NCBI GenBank assembly: GCA_030432255.1
Contig: JAUIHS010000024.1
Location: forward strand, 1-64,000
DNA length: 64,000 nucleotides
Reading direction: 5' to 3'
From: Phycisphaerae bacterium
GTDB taxonomy: Bacteria; Planctomycetota; Phycisphaerae; Phycisphaerales; UBA1924
Shown here: in pieces, positions 43,601 through 51,446 of the stretch
Layout: every line of letters starts with the position of its first letter
Position numbering within the stretch: position 1 is the stretch's first letter
Position numbers and translations under genes: made by a program
The notes under the pieces: model-generated
The model's input: only the letters and a program-made list of their open reading frames with translations
Told to the model about the DNA's origin: nothing
The model's database searches: none

Positions 43601-46583
43601 CATCGAGGAGTTGGAGGTTGTAGTCCTCGGAGTCTTCGCGCTGAAACTCAAGCTCGCCGTTGCAGTGCCAGGCGAGGCACTTGAGGTGCGGCGTTCGTCG
43701 TGGCGAGCGCCGTCGACAGGTACGGCAGCGAAAGGCGCCGTGGTTACCGGAGAGGCGGACTTGGTCGACATCGATCTGGTAGAGGCCGCTTGAGCCGCTG
43801 AGGTTGGTACCTCGGTTCCCCTTCAACTCGGCGGGAATGAGGATCCGGGATCCTTCATCGCGCAGATAGTCCCAGAGCGACTCCAGGAACCCAGGCACGT
43901 CAGGACACCGCCACTTGCGGGCGATCTGGCGCATGACGGTCTCGCCGCGATCGCTGAGCCACTGCTTGGAGTACTGCTCCTTGTCTCCCGGTTCACGACG
44001 GAACTTCGTTCCTACCGGGCTGTGGAGTTGCGGGATGTAGCCGCTCTGGATCCACTTGTCGCCGTCCTTGAACAGGGTCGAGAAGACACGGGTGTCATGG
44101 TCGTACAGGGCTCGGTTGCGGCGGAGATAGTCCAGAATCGCGGCGATGCCCTCACAGAGGTCCTCCGCGGGGATTCCGAGTTCAGCACTGCTGTACTGAA
44201 TGAATCGGGAGGAGGGGGAGAGCGTTGTGTAGCTCACTTTCAGACGGCCCCAGGGCTCAAGGCCGAGGGCCTGCCGCGGCGACGTCGTGATCTCACGCAG
44301 GATCTGCAGCCGGAGGAAGGTCTTCCGTTCTTCGGCATGCTGGCCGCCGCCCCCCTCCTTCCGCTGGACCTTCCAGACCTCGGGAATGAGGGCGCGAGAG
44401 AGCGTGTCGTCAGCGTCGAGCAGCGAGCAGAGGCGCGAGGTCAGGTCACCGACGGAGAGGGTGTCCCCCTGAAGCTGCTCGTACATGAGGGCGCGCAGGC
44501 GGAAGCGGCGCGCGTGATCACTCATCCACCCGGCTTGGAACGCAGCGTCCTGGCGGTTGTCGGCGAAGACGAGGAGTCGCCGGCGCTGAGCGTGATGGAT
44601 CATGTCCTGGGCGAGGACATGGACGTCGGAGACGTTCGTGGCACGGACCGGGCGGGCGGGCTCGCGGTAGCGGGCGCCCAACGTACGGGCTGTTGAGCCG
44701 CAGCAGAGGCAGCTTGTGAGGCGACCTGGGTTGTCGGCCTTGTGTTGGATGGCATAGAGCACGACCGAGGGGCCATCGCGGCCACACCCGAGGCAGCGTG
44801 CGAAGGCGCCCGGGTGGGCGGCTCCACAGGCGCGGCAGAAGTGCAGGGTGGACGTCCGCTTGTGCTCTTCAGCGGCGTCTTCCTCCTGTCCAACGATGCG
44901 ATCTGTGACGACCACCCGGCGACCGCCGTTGTTGACGTCGAGGGGTGGCCAGTAGAAGGCCCCGCCCGCAGCTTCCCCACCCTCGGGGGCCTTGCTGGTG
45001 AAGATGAAGTCCTTGAGGTGGGTCTCGAAGTAGTGCTGGCCACACACGGTGCAACTGGTAACCGGCATGCGAAGGCGGTCTTCGACGTCACCCCCGTGGG
45101 CAATTTCGTCCTCCGCGGCGAGCCACAGCCTGGGCTCGCTCCCCTTGGGGAAGCTGACAACGGCACCCGGGATGCCACGGATGAAGCCGTGGACCACTGG
45201 GCGCAGCAGCGGGCGGTCTCCACGCCCCGCGGCGGCCCCGAGCGTGAGCCAGGCGAGGACCTCCGCCTCCGACACGGGACGTCCGACCGCCTTCTGCAGT
45301 TCCTCCTCCAACTCGGAGATGGCTGTGGCAGAGCTCAGGAGCGCGTTGATCTGATAGACGAGTTCGTTGGAAGAGAGGGCGGTATGGAGGGCTTCGGACC
45401 AGATCCCGGCAGGCAGGTCGCTGCCCGTCAGAAGTCGGTAGGCGGCGCGGACGGGCTGATCGGCTTCGGATTCGTCGACCGCTTTGAGGCACGCCGCCAG
45501 TGCGGCTTGGGGGTCGCGTGGCGCAGGGGGCACACTGCGGGCGTCGGGCCACACGGTGGGGTCGTAGGCTTCGCCGACGGTCGCCACATCATCCTTGGGG
45601 ACGCCGAAGAAGCGGGACGCGAAGAGGCGGGCGGCGTCGGGTTGTTCGTCGTCGACGATGGTGGCCGAGGTAGCGATGCAGACGGTCTGATCGGCCTCGC
45701 GGCCGCAGAAGGCGCGGAGGCGCCGGATGAGGCACGCGGTCTCGGCGCCCTGGGCACCGGTGAAGGTGTGGGCCTCGTCGAAGACGAGGAAGTCGAGGCT
45801 GGCGTTGTCGAAGAGCGCGACATCGCGTTGTCGGGTGAGGAGAAGTTCGAGCTGTTTGACGTTGGTCAGCAGGATGCGTGGCTGGCGCCCGGGCGTGCGC
45901 ATCAGTTCGCGTGAGCAGACTTCTTCCGCTGGGTGGATTGCCTCGGCCCGTCCCTCGGCCTGGAATCGCTGCAGCGTGGCGAGGTAGTCGGAACGCGAGG
46001 AGCCGAGGGGCATGCGGTGTCCGGAGACCTCGTGCTCGCCGCCGGGGGTCTTGCCGACGTACATGCCGAAGGTGACGCCGGAGCCGGCCAACAGGGCCCG
46101 GAGGCGGCCGAGCTGGTCTTCGGCGAGGGCGTTCATCGGGTAGACGATGACGGCGGTGATACCGGGCGGGGCGCCCTGGTCGCGGAGGGTGAGGCAGCGG
46201 CTGATGATGGGATAGAGGAAACACTCGGATTTGCCGGAGCCTGTGCCGGTGGAGATGAGCGTGGGGCGGCCTTCATGGATGCGGCGGATGGCCTCGTCCT
46301 GGTGGCCGTAGAGGCTCTGGATGTCCCCGGGGATGATCTGCCGCATGTGCGGGTGGAAGATGTCCTCGCTGATCAGCGCGTCGACGGTGGAACCGGCGCG
46401 GAAGGCGCGGGAGAGGCTGATGTAGGGCCCCTTGAGGAGCGGGGTCTGACGCGTGGACTCCATGGAGAGGAGCTCGCGCATCTGCGTGTGCAGACGTTCG
46501 TCGGTGAAGGGGTAGGCGGTCAGCTGGTACTTGAGGAAGCTGCTGACGATCTTCTCGGTGTAGGCGATCGGATTGAGGGCCAT
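40674..46583 (-). CDS. DUF1998 SF2 helicase fused to nuclease-like and S24 autopeptidase domains
   Basis: The 1969-residue protein has a DEAH helicase core (GTGSGKS at 113-119; DEAH near 270; LEMGVDIG and QRAGRAGRR near 1040-1065), a DUF1998-type region with CLVCGQ, DPMPGGSGLLDQLC and a CPQSCPTSCVDC cluster (about 1480-1640), a Vsr/DUF559-like segment (TTPDVVY ... LVCIYLDGLSRGIHG, about 1690-1765), and a LexA/CI-type S24 domain with S1870 in VGKSMEPRIPDG, K1915 in YTVKRYESE, and an A1834-G1835 candidate cleavage site in SLEAAAGAFG. It resembles DruE/DrmB-type defence helicases. The S24 fusion suggests RecA- or signal-triggered self-cleavage (inference). ATG 46583 has AGAGG upstream. Confidence 0.85.
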   Translation of the reverse strand: MALNPIAYTEKIVSSFLKYQLTAYPFTDERLHTQMRELLSMESTRQTPLLKGPYISLSRAFRAGSTVDALISEDIFHPHMRQIIPGDIQSLYGHQDEAIRRIHEGRPTLISTGTGSGKSECFLYPIISRCLTLRDQGAPPGITAVIVYPMNALAEDQLGRLRALLAGSGVTFGMYVGKTPGGEHEVSGHRMPLGSSRSDYLATLQRFQAEGRAEAIHPAEEVCSRELMRTPGRQPRILLTNVKQLELLLTRQRDVALFDNASLDFLVFDEAHTFTGAQGAETACLIRRLRAFCGREADQTVCIATSATIVDDEQPDAARLFASRFFGVPKDDVATVGEAYDPTVWPDARSVPPAPRDPQAALAACLKAVDESEADQPVRAAYRLLTGSDLPAGIWSEALHTALSSNELVYQINALLSSATAISELEEELQKAVGRPVSEAEVLAWLTLGAAAGRGDRPLLRPVVHGFIRGIPGAVVSFPKGSEPRLWLAAEDEIAHGGDVEDRLRMPVTSCTVCGQHYFETHLKDFIFTSKAPEGGEAAGGAFYWPPLDVNNGGRRVVVTDRIVGQEEDAAEEHKRTSTLHFCRACGAAHPGAFARCLGCGRDGPSVVLYAIQHKADNPGRLTSCLCCGSTARTLGARYREPARPVRATNVSDVHVLAQDMIHHAQRRRLLVFADNRQDAAFQAGWMSDHARRFRLRALMYEQLQGDTLSVGDLTSRLCSLLDADDTLSRALIPEVWKVQRKEGGGGQHAEERKTFLRLQILREITTSPRQALGLEPWGRLKVSYTTLSPSSRFIQYSSAELGIPAEDLCEGIAAILDYLRRNRALYDHDTRVFSTLFKDGDKWIQSGYIPQLHSPVGTKFRREPGDKEQYSKQWLSDRGETVMRQIARKWRCPDVPGFLESLWDYLRDEGSRILIPAELKGNRGTNLSGSSGLYQIDVDQVRLSGNHGAFRCRTCRRRSPRRTPHLKCLAWHCNGELEFQREDSEDYNLQLLDGRYDMIRPAEHTAMVPNSTRERLEIEFKGDSERVNCLVCTQTLEMGVDIGALDAILMRNVPPLPANYWQRAGRAGRRHRMAVDLTYCRPISHDRAYFAEPLKMLEGRVDPPSFNLRNELLVAKHVHATVLTRLHQLARPNGRLEPDQAKVIADTLKEIIPSEIKGWLFNSDGTVRDEAFDVSALGQLINQHVIDLEAHVRAVFRQGWPEADADITDDRTLRALILSLSDELQSIILRLRRRLRWAQSQLKRLTEVEQRMGALSKDDEHQRRRCTDMVRRMKGESRRGAGEAEGYDDIYTYGVLAAEGFLPGYGLESGSIMATAEMPFGSDGPRELFLPRPPSVALREYVPGNLIYSNGQRFVARIFRQSAEEGRSEAIKFEVSTEREAVKETTGPAMGALGSSMLPAITVCDVDLVHRSHISDEEDTRFQLGVATYGHELDHHGGGQAFKWGPQTLHLRRAVRMRLVNAGATIAMNRATPILGYPLCLVCGQSRSPLSSDAELDDFRSQHKERCGRPVQCVGFYSDVIADAITLPRCRDRTQAYSILEALRMAAASILDMHIEDLQILVIGHVDRDTVDGVLWDPMPGGSGLLDQLCQRFDEVVQAAAQIIDLCPQSCPTSCVDCLQTFRNAFYHRHLDRHVASEFLAGHGNRLEPDHAIPERSPRAVEETETAGMAVNEAERMLKRMLEAAGFPTGIRDHQLPAGNKTTTPDVVYRVDEDDDALVCIYLDGLSRGIHGSEDAQALDHEIRSALRSTGHDVIEIAASELGDPSAMTRHFKKLARYLGAEDVRQRVQQDATWYQAAEAEPNDQAPFDMVPNPDDSEKFRTCVPLLSLEAAAGAFGDAQPVSFAEWVRPRTGRVLSEGMFVARVVGKSMEPRIPDGSYALFKAPVTGSRSGRIVLVQLHDQTDPETGGRYTVKRYESEKTGDDRSTWRHTSIRLVPENRDFETIELTADDETSVAVIAEVVEVLGTI

Positions 46584-46592
46584 GCATACCTC

Positions 46593-47147
46593 TTAGCTCA
46601 GGTCGAATCCCATACCCTTGACCACCCAGCGCGAAGTTGACTTCTCCAGCGACGTTGCGCGCCCCTTGAAGCCACGAAGCGGCCCGAAAGGCTTGAGACC
46701 ATGCTTCGAATGCAACTGGTCATTGGCCGCATCGGCGTACTCGACGACACGAGCGATCGCATTCCTGATGCGCTCAGGAGATGTGGCCTTGCCGTGCATC
46801 ACGTCATCACGGGTGTCCTCTGCGGTCTTGAGGTCTTCCCTCGCCTGCTTCGGCAGGTCAAACCCGAAGACGCGTCGGTAGAGGTCGACATAGCCCTGCC
46901 GTGTCATGTGATGCGAGTTGACCGCCCGTCCGGCGATGTCCGTGTGAACCCGATGCAGTTTGACGACACCGCAGTACAGCGCCATGTTCTGCCCCAACTC
47001 AAGGCGAGAGAAGGCGTAGGCAAGGCAGACGTGAAGTGGGTAGTCCTCCACCAGGGATGGAAGGTGCTCAAAGTAGTCCTGAACTTCCTCGGAGCACGTC
47101 GCGTATGCCTTGAGGAGTCCCTTCTTGGATTTGATTTGATCGGCCAT
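46593..47147 (-). CDS. HEPN-like protein
   Basis: This 184-residue protein is the first gene of the minus-strand operon, 9 bases upstream of the helicase. It is mainly helical, with a motif REDLKTAEDTRDDVMHGKAT that contains R-x4-H (RDDVMH), as in HEPN ribonucleases, and further helices (RIRNAIARVVEYADAANDQL). HEPN domains occur in RNA-cleaving toxins and defence proteins. The family call is tentative but the motif, helix content and neighbourhood fit. ATG 47147 lacks a clear RBS. Confidence 0.55.
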   Translation of the reverse strand: MADQIKSKKGLLKAYATCSEEVQDYFEHLPSLVEDYPLHVCLAYAFSRLELGQNMALYCGVVKLHRVHTDIAGRAVNSHHMTRQGYVDLYRRVFGFDLPKQAREDLKTAEDTRDDVMHGKATSPERIRNAIARVVEYADAANDQLHSKHGLKPFGPLRGFKGRATSLEKSTSRWVVKGMGFDLS

Positions 47148-47361
47148 TGTTCGTTGTTCGGGGTCCAGAATTTACTGCTCCAGCGTACCGCAAGTCCCTC
47201 GCTATTTGGAAGTTGCAGCCGCCGCGCAGCTCCTGAGGCATTCTCCGGTGTGATGATGACAGCCGGAGTCTCGGTGCCAAGTCCGCAACTACGGAAGAAG
47301 GTTTGGATGATACAGACATGGTACGCTCTTGTTAGAGACCATCTGTTCGGAGGACCATTCA
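47148..47361. other. Divergent intergenic region
   Basis: This 214-base gap lies between the HEPN operon (leftward) and the lipoprotein operon (rightward). It must hold both promoters, but I saw no convincing -35/-10 pair or operator dyad. GGAGG lies 8 bases before the lipoprotein start. Confidence 0.4.
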
Positions 47362-48240
47362 ATGCCGCTTCTTAAGTCTACCACCGTGATCACGGGTCTT
47401 GCATCCGCGATTGTCATTCTGGCGGGATGCGACCGTGAGGAACCAGCCTCAGCCTCCGCGGCCACGTCTCAGATCGCAGTGAGCACGCGCGATTCGGTCT
47501 CAGATTCTCTGACATCGCTTGAGACTCGCTTGGCGAGCATCGACGTCGACCAGGTCTCGGAAGCTGAGTTGAGGGCCCTCACATCGAGTGTCGACGACGC
47601 GCGAACGGAGATCTCAAGGGATTTGAGACTCGCGCGGATTTCATGGTCCGCCGATGCGCTGTCGGCGATCTGGGAAGCAAAGGACCCTGCCGGGGACCTC
47701 GACGCGTGTGTTGACAACTTGGAGTTTCTGGTACAGATCGCACCCGATGGTGCGCCATTTCAGATAGTCACGCGGCTGGAAGAAGTGCTTGCGGAGACCC
47801 AGCAAGCAGCATTGGACAGTCGGGCGGCCGCGGTCGTTCGCTTGGCGGCGAGTGCCACAGAGGCGGGAAGCGACGAGGTGGTGTTCGCCGCGTGGGATGA
47901 CCTCACGGCTTGGAGAGCGGAGGGGGCCAACTCGGGCCGACCGGCGGCGACCGACGCCGAGGTCAGTCAGCTTTCTATTGATCTGGGGAGAGAGGTCTTG
48001 AAACGTTCCGCGGATGCGGCCGCTCGTGACTTCGCCGATCAGGTCGGATGGGCGAAGGCGGCGGCAGCAGCCGATGCCCCCTTGGGCAACGTCATGCTCT
48101 CGTCCTTGTTGAATGAAGTCGAACAGCAGCGTGCAGACTTGTTCCTGTTCGGAATCAGGCTAGCACAGGAAGAGGGCATCGACGTCGAAACCGCACGCGA
48201 CGGTGTCTACCAGGCGTTGTCGGCCCCTCACGGATGTTGA
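47362..48240 (+). CDS. Lipoprotein of unknown function
   Basis: This 292-residue protein has a lipoprotein signal: LASAIVILAGC with the Cys following L-A-G, then DREEPASAS. The mature region is helical and charged (DSLTSLETRLASIDVDQVSE) without known domain. It starts at ATG 47362 (GGAGG upstream). Its 3' end overlaps the next gene by 38 bases. It probably sits at the membrane as part of the operon interrupted by the IS element at 48.86 kb. Confidence 0.72.
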   Translation: MPLLKSTTVITGLASAIVILAGCDREEPASASAATSQIAVSTRDSVSDSLTSLETRLASIDVDQVSEAELRALTSSVDDARTEISRDLRLARISWSADALSAIWEAKDPAGDLDACVDNLEFLVQIAPDGAPFQIVTRLEEVLAETQQAALDSRAAAVVRLAASATEAGSDEVVFAAWDDLTAWRAEGANSGRPAATDAEVSQLSIDLGREVLKRSADAAARDFADQVGWAKAAAAADAPLGNVMLSSLLNEVEQQRADLFLFGIRLAQEEGIDVETARDGVYQALSAPHGC

Positions 48241-48802
48241 ACTCAAGCTGAAGCAGGAACTCCGTCGGTTGGTTCGGGTTCAGCTCGCCGGCGAAGCCAA
48301 GGCCGTTCGCCGCTATCAACAGTGGGCGCTGCTCCAGATTCAGGCATTCGAGAAGTTCGAGTACCAGGAATCTCTAGAGTCGATCCATGCGGCAGTTGAC
48401 TCGTGGCGAATCAACAGCCCTGATGAGTACCCATGGAGCCTCGCAGAGGAGTTCCCATCGATACTGGAGGAGATCAATGCCAGGTTCGGTCTGGCCATCG
48501 AGGACTATCGCCTGAGCCCGGAAGAGACCTCTCAGTTGTACAAGGCCATGGGTGGACTCGGACGCGCGGATCCAAGGTACATCTATGACGAGACACTGGC
48601 TCGTCATGTGGTAAGCCGCGCCATGGCCAAGTTCCTGCTTCCGATTGAGGAATCCCTTCTTGATCGGCCAGTGCACGTCCTGTACTCCAGGGCCTATCAG
48701 CGTGGTCAGGATCAACTGGAGGGCCATCCAGACGAGTTGCTCTGGCTCGCACAGCAGGCCGCGCTCGTTGAGAAGCATGCCGTGGAGGAGACCAGAGAAT
48801 GA
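48203..48802 (+). CDS. Helical protein of unknown function (199 aa)
   Basis: No family recognised. It probably starts at GTG 48203 inside the lipoprotein gene, and overlaps the next start by 4 bases (ATGA at 48799-48802). It is charged and helical (VELKLKQELRRLVRVQLAGE, later WLAQQAALVEKHAVEETRE). No signal peptide is visible, though a start further downstream cannot be excluded. It forms an operon with the lipoprotein and the interrupted exported gene. Confidence 0.6.
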   Translation: MSTRRCRPLTDVELKLKQELRRLVRVQLAGEAKAVRRYQQWALLQIQAFEKFEYQESLESIHAAVDSWRINSPDEYPWSLAEEFPSILEEINARFGLAIEDYRLSPEETSQLYKAMGGLGRADPRYIYDETLARHVVSRAMAKFLLPIEESLLDRPVHVLYSRAYQRGQDQLEGHPDELLWLAQQAALVEKHAVEETRE

Positions 48803-48856
48803 ACGGGAACCGCAGGCGAAGCTCGATTCTGGGTGGGAATCTTTGCTGCCTCCTAG
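48799..48856 (+). pseudogene. 5' fragment of the exported gene interrupted by the IS element
   Basis: ATG 48799 overlaps the preceding stop by 4 bases. The codons read MNGNRRRSSILGGNLCCLL before the IS, exactly the basic and hydrophobic start of a signal peptide. Joining 48856 directly to 50131 (one CTAG copy kept) continues in frame as GALTVSLLAEPVTYYG, giving a 457-residue protein with a normal signal peptide. The rest of the gene is at 50131-51446. Confidence 0.75.
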
Positions 48857-50126
48857 CAGGCCACTAAGCAATCATTTCCAGCCCGGGCGTTTCCGTCTTC
48901 CCGTGGCGGCGTCCCCGCCGGGCTCGCTTTGTTCACGATTCCCCTCCCGCGCTGGCTTCATGTTGCCCGTTTCAGCGACGTCATGCGCATCAGGTTCCAC
49001 GCCGCGGCCGTCATTCGTGCGTCGTCCTGGATCCTCTGGTGTCCGATGAACCGTGTTCTCAACTGGCCGCCCACGTGTTTGAACCAGCCGATCACAGGTT
49101 CGATCATGCGTCTGACACGCTGGCTCGCTCGGTACGCCCGGCCACGCTGTCGTCGCTTCATGCGACGACGCGCATCGTGCTCTTCGGACTCGCCACGGAT
49201 CTTCAGCCGCGGCATCGCGGCGTGCGGCGTGATGCCTCGCGCTTCCACCTCGCACAGGAACTCGCCCGTGCCGTAACCCGCGTCCGCCGCCAGCACCTTC
49301 GGGACCACGCGATGTCGCCGACGCACGCGATCGAGCATGCGCAGCGCATTGCGCCGTTCTGCGGTTCCGTCCGCCGCGTCCACGGCAACGTCCACGCACA
49401 GGCCGCTGTGGCTGGCGGTCAGCACATGCATCGAGTGGGAGAGGAACGCACCCCCGCCGCCTTTGCGCATCAGCCGCGCATCGGGGTCGACCACCGATCG
49501 ATGCGTCTTGTTCGATCGCTTCCCTCCCTTGAAGTCCGACCATCCGTTGCAGTCATGGTCATCGCTGTCATCATCGATCGGCTTCATCGACTTGTGCCCC
49601 GCCAGCGAACGGATCAACGTGCCATCGACGGTCAGATGCTGGCTGTCGAGCAGACCCTCGGCCATCGCTTCGTTGACGATGCGGTCGAAGAACTTGCGCA
49701 CGATGTCGTGCATCTCGAAGCGATCCCGGTTCATACTGAAGACCTCAGGCGTGAACGCCTTGCGTTCCAGCGGCCAGTCGATGAACCAGCGGAACAGCAG
49801 GTTGTACTCGATCGCCTCGCACAACTTGATGTCGGAGGGTATGGAGAAGAGCGCCCGCAGGAGCATGGCCTTGATGAGCGTCTCGGGAGGGATGCTCTTC
49901 GGCCCGCGATCGCCGTACGCCCGCGTGAAGTCCCGGCTCATCCCGGCAAGAGCCTTGTCACACCACGCCTTGATGGGCCGCAGCGGATGATCCTCCGCGA
50001 TCCGCTGCTCCAGGTCGAAGGCGACGAACATCGACTGCTGACGATCCACATGTCCACGCATACGGCGGCCTCCTTCAGTGGGGCCTGTAGAATAGCGCCG
50101 TCTGGCGGGGTTTGCTTAGTGGCCTG
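48857..50126. mobile_element. IS5-like insertion sequence (1270 bp)
   Basis: It is bounded by a perfect 15-bp terminal inverted repeat: CAGGCCACTAAGCAA at 48857-48871 and its complement at 50112-50126. A 4-bp duplication CTAG (48853-48856 and 50127-50130) flanks it, fitting the YTAR target of the IS5 group. It contains one transposase gene on the minus strand. Insertion is within the signal-peptide codons of the exported gene at 48799. Confidence 0.9.
48958..50061 (-). CDS. IS5-type DDE transposase
   Basis: The 367-residue protein has an N-terminal DUF772-like region (DLEQRIAEDHPLRPIKAWCD, NLLFRWFIDW) and a DDE catalytic domain: Asp in LTVDGTLIRS, Asp in VLAADAGYGTGEF and Glu in RRMIEPVIGWFK, followed by a basic region. 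It is full length and the terminal repeats are intact, so it may be active. Confidence 0.92.
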   Translation of the reverse strand: MRGHVDRQQSMFVAFDLEQRIAEDHPLRPIKAWCDKALAGMSRDFTRAYGDRGPKSIPPETLIKAMLLRALFSIPSDIKLCEAIEYNLLFRWFIDWPLERKAFTPEVFSMNRDRFEMHDIVRKFFDRIVNEAMAEGLLDSQHLTVDGTLIRSLAGHKSMKPIDDDSDDHDCNGWSDFKGGKRSNKTHRSVVDPDARLMRKGGGGAFLSHSMHVLTASHSGLCVDVAVDAADGTAERRNALRMLDRVRRRHRVVPKVLAADAGYGTGEFLCEVEARGITPHAAMPRLKIRGESEEHDARRRMKRRQRGRAYRASQRVRRMIEPVIGWFKHVGGQLRTRFIGHQRIQDDARMTAAAWNLMRMTSLKRAT

Positions 50127-50130
50127 CTAG

Positions 50131-51446
50131 GCGCGTTGACGGTGTCCCTTCTCGCAGAGCCGGTGACTTACTATGGCGCCCCGTATCAGGCCACTAAGGA
50201 TGCCGTGGAAGCTCGCGTGCTGTCAGGAAAGACTTTGAAGGTAGAGGACATCCTCCATGCCAAGTATGGGACCGGGGGCATCCAGCGGCTGTTTCCGAAC
50301 GGCATTTCTCTTGATTCTTCTATCCCGGGGGTCAAGAAGACAGCGCTTCTTGCCACTTCCGGGAACCATGCTCAGGCGAAGGGACACCTCCGGGAGTTGC
50401 TCTACGCAGACCAGATCGCGAAGCGGGAGGGCTGTCAGGTCCTTGCACTGAACGAGGCGGTTGTTGTGGATGGCGTCCGCGTGACAGACGCTGATGTTCG
50501 CGCCAGGGTCGGTGTCGTGCGTGTCCGGATGGAGATCAAGGATCTGCGCCCCTCATCTCAGCGGGCGGATCTGCCGCGATTGAAGAGACAGATCTCCCAC
50601 ATGGCATCTCAAATGAAGCGTGGTGACGAGGTTCAGGCTCTGGTGAATCGTCACGCCGTCATTCCGGAGGTTAAGGAGTTCGCTCGCTCCCTGGGCATTC
50701 AGTGCTATGAGAACGTGGCGACGGGGAGGAAGAGTTTGCGCAAGCAGAGAACGATTGATTTCACGCGCGTGCTTGAGGATATCGAGACCAAGGGCGCAGC
50801 TCATGTCAGAGCGGCAGGAGCCGGGCGTGTACACGCTGGCCGTGGGCTCACCGCCAGTAAGGTAGCTTCGGGTCCAGGGTTGAGTCGCCTCGCCTTGCTG
50901 GAACTGGGACGGGATGTGGATCGTGCCGGTGTCATGCGGTCATCGCGCGGCGTCCGTGCTGGATCGGATCTCCGTGTACCCGCGTCATCACCGAGGTTGG
51001 TCCATCGTACGCTCTTCAGAGCGACGGGGCGCGCAGCCTCACATAGTGCCGGTGTGCTTGTCGTCGCTGAACAGGCCTACCGGATACACCAGTATGCCCG
51101 CGGCTCACTGAGCGATCGGCAGTTCGTAGGCTCATTGGCTGGTGGGGGCGGATTTCTGGCAGGGGCTGCCGCTGGTGCCGCGATCGGAGCGTGGATGGGC
51201 GGGTGGGGCGCGATCCCCGGTTTCCTGATCGGCGGTGTCTCTGGAATGTTTGCGCTTGAATCAGCCGCCGGCGTCGGGTTCGATCACTGGGTTGCGCTGA
51301 AAGACGAAGCGGTTGAGGCAGAGTTCAAGGACTGGGTCTACCGCGAGTACGGGGTGGCGTCGGGACTAACACACGCCAGTACGGGTGGCGACCCGGACCT
51401 CAGCACGCCGCCCCCCAGTTGGCCAGGACGATGTTCAGGTCGTTGA
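50131..51446 (+). pseudogene. 3' fragment of the interrupted exported gene; PD-(D/E)XK-like middle and glycine-zipper tail
   Basis: This 3' part encodes about 438 residues: the end of the signal peptide (GALTVSLLAEP), a segment GNHAQAKGHLRELLYADQIA ... VGVVRVRMEIKDLRP with an E ... D ... E-x-K pattern suggestive of a PD-(D/E)XK nuclease, a basic region, and a Gly/Ala-rich hydrophobic tail (GGGGFLAGAAAGAAIGAWMG). A TTG within the right inverted repeat (50112) is in frame and would add LLSGL upstream, so expression from the IS end is conceivable. The last ~15 codons overlap the antisense 3' end of the next gene. Confidence 0.55.
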
